64,000 nt of DNA from contig RAZB01000001.1 of NCBI GenBank assembly GCA_003612515.1, forward strand, positions 434,001 to 498,000, read 5' to 3'. Positions 54,783 through 64,000 of this stretch are shown one piece after another; position 1 is the first letter of the stretch; each line of letters opens with the position of its first letter. This DNA comes from a bacterium D16-34 (GTDB taxonomy: Bacteria; Actinomycetota; Coriobacteriia; Coriobacteriales; Eggerthellaceae). The position numbers and the translations under genes are program-made. The notes under the pieces are model-generated. The model was not told where the DNA came from. It ran no database searches and saw only the letters and a program-made list of their open reading frames with translations.

Positions 54783-55259
54783 TTATTTGGCCTCTTCGAC
54801 GATCGTCTCGGTAGGGGCAGCCGGCTCATCAAACGCTGCAGCGCAATGAGGACAACGAGTTGCACCCTCTTTAACCTCTTCTAAGCAGTAGGGGCAGGTG
54901 GGGGGAGTCACCACAATTTCTACCTCGCCCTGACCATTCTTTTTACGGCGAATGACAACGCTGGATTTACTTTGAACTTTGTTGATGCCTTTAACCAGCA
55001 AAAAGACCACCAGCGCAACTAACAAGAAGTTGATAATTGCGCTGATAACTGCACCAAAGTCAATTTGGGTACCCGGAATTACCAGCCCAGAAATAGTGCC
55101 GTCTCCACCGGTGATCAACGAAATGAGCGGGTTGATGATGTTGTCGGTCAGTGCTGTAACAATGGCAGTAAATGCGCCGCCAATGATAACGGCAACGGCC
55201 AAATCCATAACATTGCCGCGGTCGATAAACTCTTTGAACTCAACGAGAAAATTCTTCAT
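54783..55259 (-). CDS. mscL: large-conductance mechanosensitive channel with zinc-ribbon tail
   Basis: A 158-residue MscL. The N-terminal F-K-E-F-I-D-R-G-N-V-M-D-L-A-V-A-V-I-I-G segment and two membrane helices are intact. The C-terminus is extended by about 40 residues with C-P-Y-C and C-P-H-C, a zinc-ribbon-like fold not present in E. coli MscL. The start is ATG at 55259 after GGAAGGA; the longer open frame has no ribosome site. Confidence 0.92.
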   Translation of the reverse strand: MKNFLVEFKEFIDRGNVMDLAVAVIIGGAFTAIVTALTDNIINPLISLITGGDGTISGLVIPGTQIDFGAVISAIINFLLVALVVFLLVKGINKVQSKSSVVIRRKKNGQGEVEIVVTPPTCPYCLEEVKEGATRCPHCAAAFDEPAAPTETIVEEAK

Positions 55260-55427
55260 GTAATAAGTCCTTCCAATAGACGCTGTCTGTGAATTGGTTG
55301 TTGGGAGGCAGCCCTCCACGAAAGTTATTAGCTATTCAGTTAGTATAAAACCGGCATGTTAGAATGCTCTTTACGGCAAAATGACGGCATGTTGCACTAA
55401 TGAAAACAATTAGAGAAAAGCTTAATT

Positions 55428-56747
55428 ATGAGCAAGATTTATTCTTTTACTACTCCCATAGAAGCCGACATCGTGGACGCTTTTTGCACCTTGCAAAAAG
55501 GCTTCACCGATCAATTTGTTTACTATCGCAAAGACAAACCGGTCCGTTACATGGGGTTAGGGCGTTGTGTAGCATTGTCGAGCGTTGATGACATTGATTG
55601 CGTTTATGCTGGTGACAAAGAAGAGCCACCGGTCTATTTTTCGTTCAATCGTTTTGATGCAACTAACCCAGCTGCTCCTGATGAGCTTTTCGAATCGTTT
55701 CCCCAGTTGCACTTTTTGTTGCCTGAGATTGTTTTAATCGAAAACGCTCGCGGGTCTTTTTTGCAGGTTAACTCACTCGGCCCTGTCTATCCCGGGCGCG
55801 TTGAGCGCTTTTATCGTCAGGCCTTGGCAGCATCCCCGCGCACACGCCGCACCATTCGCTATACGCGAGAGCCCGATTCGCGTGAGGCTTGGGAGCAAGC
55901 AATGGCTCAGGCGCTTGACGCAATTGAGCACGATCGCGTGAAAAAGGTGGTGCTTTCACGTCGACAAAAAGTGGTGGCCGCCTCGCCGTTTTCGTCAAAA
56001 GATCTCTTGGTGAATTTAATTGACGGGTCTGCGCAAGGCACGGTGTTGATGTATCGCTACGCCGATGTCTTTTTCTGCGCATGCACGCCTGAGTTGCTCG
56101 TTCGCAAAACCGGTCAGCGCATAGAAAGCATGTGTTTGGCCGGCAGTGCACCGGTGGGCGAGACTGCCAAGGAGCGTGAAGCTTATGGGGCTCAGCTTTT
56201 GGCGGACGAAAAAAATCTCGAAGAGCATGATTATGTGGTTGCCTTTATTCGCGATGTGCTTATGCGAAATTGCTACGACGTGCAGGTTCCGTCCGAGCCA
56301 ACGCTGCTCAAGCTGCCCACCATCCAACACCTCTATACGCCGTGCTCAGCTGAGCTTTTAGAGGGTACGAGCCTTTGGGATATCGCAGCTCAGCTCCATC
56401 CTACGCCAGCAGTTGCGGGAACGCCGGTTGGCGAGGCGCGCATGTTGCTTCGCCAGATTGAGCCGTACAACCGCGGATTTTATGCGGGCGCGTGTGGTTA
56501 TGTGGATGGAAAAGGCGACGGCGAATTCTCAGTCGCGCTGCGCAGTGGCGTTTTTGATGGCGAAATCGGTTGGATTTATGCTGGATGTGGCATTGTTGCA
56601 CAAAGCAATGTGGCATCCGAATATGATGAGGTCGCGCTGAAGCTGCAAACAATTCTCAGTGCATTTGATGGTGAAGCTAAAGCGGTATGCGCAGACGATT
56701 CTAAAGAATGTTCTTGTGAAGCCGAGAGGGGTGCACATGAAAGCTAA
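55428..56747 (+). CDS. menF: isochorismate synthase MenF
   Basis: A 439-residue chorismate-binding enzyme for the first step of menaquinone synthesis. Conserved segments include K-V-V-L-S-R, C-T-P-E-L-L-V-R, C-L-A-G-S-A-P and H-P-T-P-A-V-A-G-T-P. The gene overlaps menD by 11 bases and starts the menaquinone block. It is called MenF rather than EntC because of this context. The site before the ATG is weak (AGAGAAAAG). Confidence 0.9.
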   Translation: MSKIYSFTTPIEADIVDAFCTLQKGFTDQFVYYRKDKPVRYMGLGRCVALSSVDDIDCVYAGDKEEPPVYFSFNRFDATNPAAPDELFESFPQLHFLLPEIVLIENARGSFLQVNSLGPVYPGRVERFYRQALAASPRTRRTIRYTREPDSREAWEQAMAQALDAIEHDRVKKVVLSRRQKVVAASPFSSKDLLVNLIDGSAQGTVLMYRYADVFFCACTPELLVRKTGQRIESMCLAGSAPVGETAKEREAYGAQLLADEKNLEEHDYVVAFIRDVLMRNCYDVQVPSEPTLLKLPTIQHLYTPCSAELLEGTSLWDIAAQLHPTPAVAGTPVGEARMLLRQIEPYNRGFYAGACGYVDGKGDGEFSVALRSGVFDGEIGWIYAGCGIVAQSNVASEYDEVALKLQTILSAFDGEAKAVCADDSKECSCEAERGAHES

Positions 56748-58548
56748 TCCTCAGGTAACGGCACGTTTTCTTACGGCATTTATTGATGAGCTGGTTCGCT
56801 GGGGCGTTCATGATGTTGTGATAAGCCCTGGTTCGCGATCAACACCTTTGGCTGTGACTGTTTTTGAGTGGTCAATTCGCCATCCTGAAATGTTATCGGT
56901 GCATCTTGATATTGATGAGCGCAGTGCTGGGTTTTTTGCGCTTGGTATGGCAAAAGCAAGTGGCAGGCCGTCGGTTTTGATCTGCACGTCGGGTACGGCT
57001 GTTGCCAACTACTATCCTGCGGTGATGGAGGCCAATATTTCGCGAGTGCCGCTCATTGTGCTCACCGGTGACAGGCCTGCTCGTTTGCAGAATCTTGGTG
57101 CGCCACAAACCTGCGATCAGCTGGGTGTCTTTGGGTCTCATGTTCGCACGTTTCGACAGATGCCCCTGCCGACAGACGATGCAGAATCGCTGTTGTTTGC
57201 AGCACAAGCAGCACGAGAGCTGGTTGCATACTCGTTGCCGTTGGGTATGCCAAAGACGCAAAAGGCTTTGACCTATCCGATATCGGGTGCATGCGGCGGA
57301 GCCCCGGTGCACGCAAATTTCCCCTTCGAAGAACCGCTGTTGCCTGATCGGAGGTTGCTTGACGAGATTATCGACAAACAGCCGCTGTCGAGGTCGGATG
57401 CCTATGTAGTAGGCCAGGCGACGCTTTCGCATAATCAGGCGCTTGATATTGCCGATCTGCTCAAAAACAAACGCGTTTTGGTGCTGGCAGGCGAAGGAAC
57501 TGCGCGCACACAAGCAGAGGCGCAGCAAATTTTTGCGTGGATACAGCAGGTGGATGCCGTTGTGTTCGCTGATCCTTTGTCTGGGTTGCGAGCCTTTGAT
57601 GAGGCGAATGTTCTGAGCAGCTATGATGCGGTCTTGCAGCCAGGCGGCGTCATACCAGAAGGCTTGTTATATCCGCAGATGATCATTCGTTTTGGAAGAT
57701 ATCCCATATCGAAACGTGCCACGCAGTTCGTTGAGAGCGCATGTAGCGCAGGAGCTGTAGAAGTGGTGGTTGATCCGCTTGAAACGCGCGACTTCTTATC
57801 TGCTACGGGGATGTTTGTGCGCATGTCTCCGGTCGAGTTTGCGCAAGCGCTTAATCAGACGGATCAGCAAAACGATGCACACGTATGGGTTGATTCATGG
57901 GTGGTAGCTGAAAAGGCTGCAAAAGAGGAGCTCGAGCACATAAAGTCTGCGGGCGAAGGAGAGTTTATCGAGGCGCTTTTGCATGAAATCGTGCCTGAGT
58001 CGTGTTTGTTTGCAGGCAATTCGATGAGTGTTCGTTTGTTGGATGCCTTTTATGCGTCAGGTCAAAATAAATGCCTTTGCATGCTGGGCAATCGTGGGCT
58101 CAATGGTATCGATGGCACGCTTTCAACTGCAATTGGCGCGGCAAAATGTTTGGGTACAACAACGGTTTTGCTCGGGGATCTTGCTCTGTTGCATGATATC
58201 AACGCGCTTGCATTGCAACGGGAAGTTTTGATGTGGGAAAACCAGCCTTCAATTGTTGTCGTGCTTTTTAATAACAATGGCGGTGCGATTTTCGACATGC
58301 TGCCACAAGCTTCTGATGATCGTTATTTCGAGCGGCTGTTTTTGACGCCTCAGTCTATAGATTTCCAGCAGGTAGGCGCCGGATTTGGGGTGCCTGTGTG
58401 TGTGGTTTCAGAAAAAGATGAGTTCGCGAAGGCTTACAAACAAGCACTTGCGACACCAGGCATCTCGCTTATCGAGATTAAAACGGAGTTGCGCGGTGTA
58501 CAATCACGCATATATTCACCCGTGAAATCTGTGGTAGATAAAGGTTAA
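56737..58548 (+). CDS. menD: 2-succinyl-5-enolpyruvyl-6-hydroxy-3-cyclohexene-1-carboxylate synthase
   Basis: A 603-residue thiamine-diphosphate enzyme joining isochorismate and 2-oxoglutarate. The N-terminal S-P-G-S-R-S-T-P-L-A segment, the D-E-R-S-A-G-F-F-A-L-G active-site Glu region and the cofactor segment N-R-G-x-x-G-I-D-G are present. Start at ATG 56737 after GAGAGGGG. Overlaps menF. Confidence 0.94.
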   Translation: MKANPQVTARFLTAFIDELVRWGVHDVVISPGSRSTPLAVTVFEWSIRHPEMLSVHLDIDERSAGFFALGMAKASGRPSVLICTSGTAVANYYPAVMEANISRVPLIVLTGDRPARLQNLGAPQTCDQLGVFGSHVRTFRQMPLPTDDAESLLFAAQAARELVAYSLPLGMPKTQKALTYPISGACGGAPVHANFPFEEPLLPDRRLLDEIIDKQPLSRSDAYVVGQATLSHNQALDIADLLKNKRVLVLAGEGTARTQAEAQQIFAWIQQVDAVVFADPLSGLRAFDEANVLSSYDAVLQPGGVIPEGLLYPQMIIRFGRYPISKRATQFVESACSAGAVEVVVDPLETRDFLSATGMFVRMSPVEFAQALNQTDQQNDAHVWVDSWVVAEKAAKEELEHIKSAGEGEFIEALLHEIVPESCLFAGNSMSVRLLDAFYASGQNKCLCMLGNRGLNGIDGTLSTAIGAAKCLGTTTVLLGDLALLHDINALALQREVLMWENQPSIVVVLFNNNGGAIFDMLPQASDDRYFERLFLTPQSIDFQQVGAGFGVPVCVVSEKDEFAKAYKQALATPGISLIEIKTELRGVQSRIYSPVKSVVDKG

Positions 58549-58600
58549 ACGATGACGCTTGTGTTAGTGAATAGCTGTTCGCGAGCAGAGGTGGTTTCAC

Positions 58601-59587
58601 GTGAAGCAAACAACTGGTTGCTTTGATTACAGAAATGTTCGTTACAGGTATCGCGCGTGGGTGCCTGAAAATATGCCGAGCGTCCACGACTCGTCTTGTC
58701 GCTTTGATATGTCGCCCATGGTTTTGGTGCATGGGTTTTCGCAATCGAGCGAAACCTGGCAACGCGTAGCCCCGCTGTTTGCGCGCACGCGTCCGGTATA
58801 TGCGCTCGATCTTGTGGGACATGGTGGCTCGCAGGCTCCCCATGAAGTTATGCCGTATTTGCTGGCAAGGCAAGCAGAAGCGCTTTTGGCATTTGTTCAT
58901 TTTGTTCGCGAAAATGCGGCGAGCGTCATGGGCGCTCAGGTGCAAAAGGCTGGTGCGCAAACGGCCGGCGTGCAAACGGCTGGTGAGCAAAACGACATCG
59001 CACCAAAAGCCATCGTTGTGGGGTATTCGCTCGGCGGGCGAGTCGTTGTGCAGGCTGCCTGCGCGAGCCCAGAGGGGTTTCAGCGCGAAATTGCCGCAGT
59101 CATATTGGAAAGCGCCGGTTTGGGATTGGTTGCTGATCAAGATGTACTTGATGCCACCAAAAAAGATCAAGCGTGCGCGCGGCGGCTTCGTGAAAGTGGC
59201 TTGGTAGCTTTTATGAACTGGTGGGAGCGACAACCGGTTTTTGCGACCCAGGCGGACTTAGATGAAGAAGTGCGTTCGAACTTGCGCGCGGATCGGCTTG
59301 CTAACGACGAGGAGGCGCTTGCGCGAACGTTTGAGCACGCAGGTCAGCATTGTATGCCCCGACGTGCTGAAGTTGTTGATGCAGCAAAAACGGCTGTGAG
59401 CGCAGGAGTTTTCGCAGCATATATAACCGGGCAGCGCGATAAGAAGTATCGCTTGCTGGCTCGACTTATTCGTTCCAACACCCAGTTGGTAGACGTAACG
59501 TGTGAGATTGTCCCGGGAGTGGGACACAATGTGCATCTCGAAGATCCAGATGCGTTTGTGGATGCCGTTGAGCGCGCACTCGCTTAA
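58601..59587 (+). CDS. menH: 2-succinyl-6-hydroxy-2,4-cyclohexadiene-1-carboxylate synthase MenH
   Basis: A 328-residue alpha/beta hydrolase, the probable third step of the pathway. Motifs are V-H-G-F-S-Q-S, nucleophile elbow G-Y-S-L-G-G near residue 142 and a C-terminal G-V-G-H. It is longer than E. coli MenH (252); part of the excess is a three-unit Ala-Gly-x-Gln-Thr repeat near residues 116-131. The start is GTG at 58601, inside a degenerate parS-like sequence; AGAGGTGG lies upstream. A short 24-codon ORF precedes it. Confidence 0.85.
   Translation: MKQTTGCFDYRNVRYRYRAWVPENMPSVHDSSCRFDMSPMVLVHGFSQSSETWQRVAPLFARTRPVYALDLVGHGGSQAPHEVMPYLLARQAEALLAFVHFVRENAASVMGAQVQKAGAQTAGVQTAGEQNDIAPKAIVVGYSLGGRVVVQAACASPEGFQREIAAVILESAGLGLVADQDVLDATKKDQACARRLRESGLVAFMNWWERQPVFATQADLDEEVRSNLRADRLANDEEALARTFEHAGQHCMPRRAEVVDAAKTAVSAGVFAAYITGQRDKKYRLLARLIRSNTQLVDVTCEIVPGVGHNVHLEDPDAFVDAVERALA
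58942..58992 (+). repeat. three-unit 15-base repeat inside menH
   Basis: Units near 58950-58964, 58965-58979 and 58980-58994 (GGTGCGCAAACGGCC and variants) code A-G-A/V/E-Q-T/N. It adds a small flexible loop just before the nucleophile elbow. Confidence 0.55.
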
Positions 59588-59808
59588 TCGGTGAGCTTTA
59601 CAGAGAACGCAACGCTTAACCTTTGCGACAAAATTGTCCTATTTTGCAAAAAATTCACGATAGACCACAAAATATGCTCCTTGGCGCGGTACCATACACT
59701 AGATCAAGCAATCACACTACAAATGCAACTTTCTTGAATCACTACGCGCATGCGGGGGACAGTTTACTGCGCGCATTTGTGCGTTCATAAAAATTTGAAA
59801 GGAAAGCT

Positions 59809-60648
59809 ATGACTGACATTGCCTGGAAACCAGGACAAGCCTATAGCGAAATCACATATGAAACCGCTGAAGGCATTGCCAAAATTACTATCAATCGACC
59901 GCATCGTCGCAATGCTTTTACACCGCGAACCGTAACAGAGCTTTTTGATGCATTTACGTGCGCGCGCGATGATGCTGAAATTGGCGTCATCATTCTCACC
60001 GGCAAAAACCATGGTGGTCGCCACGAAGACGAAGCGTTCTGTTCTGGCGGCGATCAGAAGATTCGCGGCAATGGCGGCTATGTGGGCGACGACAACATTC
60101 CTCGTCTTAACGTGCTTGATTTGCAAAGGCTGATTCGTGTGGTGCCGAAACCAGTTATTGCCATGGTGAATGGCTATGCAATTGGTGGCGGTCATGTATT
60201 GAGCATCTTGTGCGATTTAACCATTGCTGCCGATACGGCGAAGTTTGGCCAGACAGGACCGAAGGTCGGCAGCTTTGATGCAGGATACGGAGCAGGATAT
60301 TTGGCGGCTATTGTCGGCCAGAAAAAGGCGCGTGAAATTTGGTATCTTTGCCGCCAATATAGCGCCCAAGAGGCACTCGATATGGGGCTGGTCAACAAAG
60401 TAGTTCCTTTCGACGATTTGGAAGCAGAGTGCGTTGCTTGGGCGCGCGAGATGTTGCAGCTTTCGCCAACCGCACTTCGTTTTATGAAGGCATCGTTTAA
60501 TGCGGCAACTGATGGTTTGGCCGGCTTGCAACAATTGGCTGGTGACGCAACGCTTTTGTATTACACCACTGACGAAGCTAAAGAGGGTCGCGACGCATTC
60601 AAGGAAAAGCGCGTTCCGAATTTCGAACAGTTCCCGAAGTTTCCCTAG
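59809..60648 (+). CDS. menB: 1,4-dihydroxy-2-naphthoyl-CoA synthase
   Basis: A 279-residue crotonase-fold enzyme closing the naphthoquinone ring. The N-terminal [12 protein letters not shown] segment, the F-C-S-G-G-D-Q segment and the MenB-specific G-Y-V-G-D-D loop are present. The 220 bases before it (59588-59808) contain only the ribosome site GAAAGGAAAG and no supported promoter. Confidence 0.95.
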   Translation: MTDIAWKPGQAYSEITYETAEGIAKITINRPHRRNAFTPRTVTELFDAFTCARDDAEIGVIILTGKNHGGRHEDEAFCSGGDQKIRGNGGYVGDDNIPRLNVLDLQRLIRVVPKPVIAMVNGYAIGGGHVLSILCDLTIAADTAKFGQTGPKVGSFDAGYGAGYLAAIVGQKKAREIWYLCRQYSAQEALDMGLVNKVVPFDDLEAECVAWAREMLQLSPTALRFMKASFNAATDGLAGLQQLAGDATLLYYTTDEAKEGRDAFKEKRVPNFEQFPKFP

Positions 60649-60675
60649 GATGTTTTGCGTGTTCAGCGCCAATAA

Positions 60676-60715
60676 AAGCGCAAAGCACGCATAAGCGCAA
60701 AGCACGAATGCGTGC
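60676..60715. repeat. 17-base direct repeat and small palindrome between menB and menE-menC
   Basis: AAGCGCAAAGCACG occurs at 60676-60689 and 60693-60706 with a 17-base period, and degenerate copies continue to about 60755. GCACG-aatg-CGTGC forms a small hairpin at 60702-60715. The composition of this spacer is unlike its neighbours. No function can be assigned. Confidence 0.5.
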
Positions 60716-60798
60716 AAGCAAGTTAAGCACGAACGCACGCAAGGCAAGCATAAGCGAGCACAAGAGAAGTCGAAAGACAGAAAGGCTAGCAGACAGCG

Positions 60799-63777
60799 AT
60801 GATCGAGGTATTTGAAAGCACGGTAAGGCGGTCTCCGCTTAAAACGTGTTTCATCTACGTTGACTCATCCGGGTCTGAGGAATGTTTTTCGTATCAAGAA
60901 ACGCGTCTCTATGCAGCTGCCTTTGCGCAAGTGTTGAAGCAACAAGGTGTTTCGCGAGGTGACTGCATAGCAGTTGATTTGCCGAATTGTCCCGCGTTCA
61001 TCTTCTTGATGCTGGCGTCGGCGTATGGCGGATTTACGCTGCTTGCGCTCAATCACCGGCTCACGTCATCCGAAAAAACATCGCGTGTGCTTTCGGTAGA
61101 GCAGCGGCACAAAGCACGCGTGGTGACCCAAATTGACAGCAACGGTGCAAGGCGTTTGTTTGAGCAAGCTTCGGCATTGCTTACGGGTGATTCGCAGCGC
61201 CCGTCGCGCGAGTCAGCTAGCCAGCCGCTTCCGATGACAAAAGTAGAGCGCTTGCGAAGTGGTGCTTCATCTTGCAGTTTGGCAACTTCGCCAGGCAAGG
61301 GAAAAGCTAGCTCAGCAAAGCCAAACAACCTCGAGCGTCAAGCCTTTGGTAGCGCATCCCCTCGTACCGATCGCGCACTTGGTCGTGCAGGCGCAGGACG
61401 TGCCTCAATCAAAAGGCGCGACGAAATGATGCGCCAAGATGCAGTGGATAGCATTATCCATTTCGCCGAGCATGCTTCCCGATTGTTTGATCGGGGCAAG
61501 CCTGCGCTCATCATGTTTACCTCAGGAACGACCGGTTATTCAAAGGCAGTCCCGCTTACCTGGGACAACATCTGCTCTTCGGCAGAGATATCAAACGATA
61601 TGCTGAACACGTTTGGGCGTGGTATGTGGCAAGCCGCCTTACCTCTTTATCATATTGGCGGTTTTCAGGTGATTGTGCGAAGCTTTCTAAACGCCAACCC
61701 GTTTGTGCTCTATGAGCATTTCGACGCCTCGCGCGTTTTGGCCGATGCCCGTGATTTGGGTGCAACGCATATTTCAGTGGTAGATCGCATGCTGCAAGGC
61801 ATGATTGCTGCTGATCGCGCAAATGGCGACGTTTTGCGAGATTATACCTGCATTCTTATTGGCGGCGGCCCCTTAAACGAGCAGACCATGGAGCGTGCTC
61901 GTGTTCGCGGTGCGCGCATATACGCAAGTTATGGCATGACTGAAACATCAAGCCAGATTGCCAACGCACCAGCGCTTCCTGCTTTTGGCGGAGGTCTTCG
62001 CCTCTTGCCCGAATATGAAGCCCATATTGTTGATCCGGGAGCCGATGGGTTTGGTCGCCTAGCAGTAAAAGGTCCGGGAGTTTTTAGCGGCTATCTCAAC
62101 GCGCGGGCGGCATTTACCGTTGATGGGTTTTTCCTCACGGGCGACACTGCTGCTTTGCGCGATGGGTTGCTGTTTGTTAAAGAGCGCACCAAAGACATGT
62201 TTGTTTCAGGTGGCGAAAACATTTATCCTGCTGAGATTTGCCAGAAGCTTATGAGTGTCGAGGGCGTAAGCGACGCTCATGTTTTTGGTGTTCCTGACGA
62301 AAAATGGGGACGTCGCCCCGTGGCATTTGTTGAGCGTGATACCCAGGCAGGTCCTGGATCGCTTAAGCATCGCATCCGCACAACGCTTGATTCGCAACTT
62401 TCGCGCATGTATATGCCCAAGCATATCTATTCGCTTGATGAGTTTCCTCGTACGGGCATTGGTAAAATTGATCGCGTCGCGCTCGAGGCCATGTATGAGG
62501 ATCGTATTGAAATTCGCAAGGTTACCCTGTATCGAATTCGCCAGAAATTCAAGAAACCTTTCAAGACAGCAAAAGGCACGCTTGAGTATCGAGAATCAAT
62601 CTTGGTCGAAGTGACTGATTATGCTGGACGAACAGGATTAGGCGAATGCGTTGCTTTTGATACGGATTGGTATTTGCCTGAAACGCTTGACGAAGATATG
62701 CGCGTGCTTACCCAAACGCTTGCGCCGCTGGTATTGCATGAGGGAATGTTGCATCCAAGCGAGGCAAGTCGTTTGTTTGATGCGTATCCTGAAGCGCAAG
62801 ATCATCCAATGGCATGCGGTGCTCTTGAGCCGGCGCTTTGGGATTTGTATGGCAAGATCGTGAAAAAGCCCTTGTGGCAGTTGCTTAATGCTTATATGGA
62901 AGCGGCGCAGGCTGATCCATTTGTGGTGGATGCAGAGGGGCAACATATTGCCCCCGATGTGACAGCACCGCTTTCGCTTGCGCAAATTGCTTGCGCACTT
63001 GGCAAACCGATGGCCTCAACGGCGCGCGTTTTAGCTGGCGCTGTTGTTGGTTTGGGCAGCGTAGAAGAAACGCTCGCTTCGGTTGAGGCGTGCGTGCGCG
63101 CAGGGTACAAGCGCGTAAAGCTGAAGGTGGCACCAGGCATGGCGCGGTCGCAGGTTGCTGCTGTTCGAGCTGCCTATCCTCACCTCATGATTACGGTTGA
63201 TGCAAATCAGAGCTTTACCGAGCGAACGGTAGATGAGCTGCGTGCGCTTGATAAATACAACGTTGCCTGGATTGAAGAGCCGCTTGATCCGAAACGCACA
63301 GTAGGCACCGGTCCGCTTGATCTGTTTGCGCGCTTGTCTCGTTTGCAGCGCACCATGAATACGCCTATCTGCCTCGATGAGTCTATTGCTCACCCTCGTG
63401 ATTTGCTTACCGCATTGAAGTACCAAAATCTTGCGTGCTATGCCGTCAAAATTGGGAAGTTTGGGGGAGTACAACCTACGCTTGAGTTTATTCGTATGGC
63501 AAAAGCTCGAGGTATTTCTGTGTGGATGGGTGGCATGTATGACACCGGTGTCTCTAAGCGCTTCCATGCTGCGTTTGAAACGCTTGCTGCGGCAAGTTTG
63601 CCGGGCGACATCGGGGCGCCATCCAGGTATTTTGTCAGCGATATTACGCTGCCTCCATATGAGGTAAGTGCAGGCTTGGTTACGCTTAATGCTGAAGACG
63701 AAAGCTACGGAGCAGGGTGCGAGCTCAACCACAAGGTGCTTCGAGATGTCTGGGTCGACTGCTTCGTTATCGAATAG
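60799..63777 (+). CDS. fused o-succinylbenzoate--CoA ligase and o-succinylbenzoate synthase
   Basis: A 992-residue fusion. Residues 1 to about 570 are MenE: AMP-binding F-T-S-G-T-T-G near 241, G-M-T-E-T-S, T-G-D-T-A and a C-terminal G-K-I-D-R. Residues about 573-992 are MenC, an enolase-superfamily enzyme with K-L-K near 774, D-A-N-Q, E-E-P-L-D, D-E-S-I and V-K-I-G-K. MenC acts before MenE in the pathway, so the fusion joins consecutive steps in reverse order. Residues about 110-215 of the MenE part are an Arg/Ser/Ala-rich insertion, probably disordered. Both gene symbols menE and menC would apply. Confidence 0.9.
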   Translation: MIEVFESTVRRSPLKTCFIYVDSSGSEECFSYQETRLYAAAFAQVLKQQGVSRGDCIAVDLPNCPAFIFLMLASAYGGFTLLALNHRLTSSEKTSRVLSVEQRHKARVVTQIDSNGARRLFEQASALLTGDSQRPSRESASQPLPMTKVERLRSGASSCSLATSPGKGKASSAKPNNLERQAFGSASPRTDRALGRAGAGRASIKRRDEMMRQDAVDSIIHFAEHASRLFDRGKPALIMFTSGTTGYSKAVPLTWDNICSSAEISNDMLNTFGRGMWQAALPLYHIGGFQVIVRSFLNANPFVLYEHFDASRVLADARDLGATHISVVDRMLQGMIAADRANGDVLRDYTCILIGGGPLNEQTMERARVRGARIYASYGMTETSSQIANAPALPAFGGGLRLLPEYEAHIVDPGADGFGRLAVKGPGVFSGYLNARAAFTVDGFFLTGDTAALRDGLLFVKERTKDMFVSGGENIYPAEICQKLMSVEGVSDAHVFGVPDEKWGRRPVAFVERDTQAGPGSLKHRIRTTLDSQLSRMYMPKHIYSLDEFPRTGIGKIDRVALEAMYEDRIEIRKVTLYRIRQKFKKPFKTAKGTLEYRESILVEVTDYAGRTGLGECVAFDTDWYLPETLDEDMRVLTQTLAPLVLHEGMLHPSEASRLFDAYPEAQDHPMACGALEPALWDLYGKIVKKPLWQLLNAYMEAAQADPFVVDAEGQHIAPDVTAPLSLAQIACALGKPMASTARVLAGAVVGLGSVEETLASVEACVRAGYKRVKLKVAPGMARSQVAAVRAAYPHLMITVDANQSFTERTVDELRALDKYNVAWIEEPLDPKRTVGTGPLDLFARLSRLQRTMNTPICLDESIAHPRDLLTALKYQNLACYAVKIGKFGGVQPTLEFIRMAKARGISVWMGGMYDTGVSKRFHAAFETLAAASLPGDIGAPSRYFVSDITLPPYEVSAGLVTLNAEDESYGAGCELNHKVLRDVWVDCFVIE

Positions 63778-63984
63778 CGCTAACAGCTGAGCGCCGACAG
63801 TCCCAGCGACCACCGTCAGCCCCGACGATTCCCGCAAGCTCCTGGCGGCCACCTATGCATCGTGGGCTGATACACCGGGCGGCAAATGTAGTTGTTTCGT
63901 ATACAAATTAACGCATATACAGGTGGTCATTACAACAAACTGGGGTATCATGTTCAAAGTGTTATTCGAAGAAACGAGGAGAAC

Positions 63985-64000
63985 ATGGCTAACTCCACAC
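63985..64000 (+). CDS. 5' end of an unidentified gene
   Basis: ATG at 63985 is preceded by GAGGAG at a proper distance, and the frame (M-A-N-S-T) runs out of the window. Nothing more can be said; the 207 bases before it show no other feature I can support. Confidence 0.5.

Noticed and set aside
58593-58608. parS-like GGTTTCACGTGAAGCA at the menH start
   Set aside because: Two mismatches to the consensus, one of them breaking the palindrome core, and the ribosome site plus GTG start explain most of the sequence. It was not counted as a parS site.
58551-58625. 24-codon ORF (ATG at 58551) before menH
   Set aside because: It starts just after menD but has no convincing ribosome site; a leader peptide role cannot be supported.
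58478-59233. 251-codon frame antisense to menD/menH
   Set aside because: High-G+C shadow ORF rich in Arg and His; menH on the plus strand has the catalytic motifs.

Overview
The window looks like the replication-origin region of a chromosome from a member of the Coriobacteriia, most likely an Eggerthellaceae relative of moderate G+C (Cryptobacterium-like; this is an inference, no 16S gene is present). Three things point there: the origin-type gene order, a secreted Tat-lipoprotein flavin reductase beside a membrane-spanning LuxR regulator (a pairing typical of Eggerthellaceae), and a complete-looking menaquinone block. No transposon, prophage or CRISPR array is visible.

The origin lies at about 26730-27430, AT-rich with DnaA-box-like 9-mers. 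Genes diverge from it. To the left, on the minus strand: an unusual GHKL-ATPase/winged-helix protein, dnaA, dnaN, recF, gyrB and gyrA. To the right, on the plus strand: rpmH, rnpA, yidD, yidC, jag, rsmG, parA and parB. Five parS sites (4904, 22567, 30420, 32512, 33677) surround this core. The protein next to dnaA, together with a cluster of GAATAA palindromes in its upstream region inside the origin, is the best candidate for an undescribed system.

Far left (1-5520): an SbcC/YhaN-like ATPase (partial) and SbcD/YhaO-like phosphoesterase, dnaB, and the rpsF-ssb-rpsR-rplI operon, then a 133-bp imperfect inverted repeat next to a parS site and an unknown acidic protein. 5679-9323 holds a LuxR regulator with a probable 5' frameshift at an 8-base homopolymer and its divergent flavin reductase. 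9659-15606 holds a lipoprotein, tRNA genes, an ABC ATPase, a PrsA-like foldase, typA and a J-domain protein, followed by a DUF151 nuclease at 15689.

Right of parB: rlmN, ddl, a tail-anchored unknown, a DnaQ-DinG fusion, a coiled-coil membrane protein and a very large M28-like pseudo-peptidase with a long disordered insertion, a DUF5679 zinc protein, citrate synthase, tadA-ispE, lemA/DUF2207, an EamA transporter, aroK, xth, folE, an ACT protein, rlmH, an NrdD-tail-like protein and mscL. The last 9 kb is a menaquinone locus, menF-menD-menH-menB followed by a fused menE-menC gene. Menaquinone would feed the kind of anaerobic respiration the flavin reductase suggests. All four serine tRNA families with different anticodons (CGA, GGA, TGA, GCT) are in the window, all on the minus strand.
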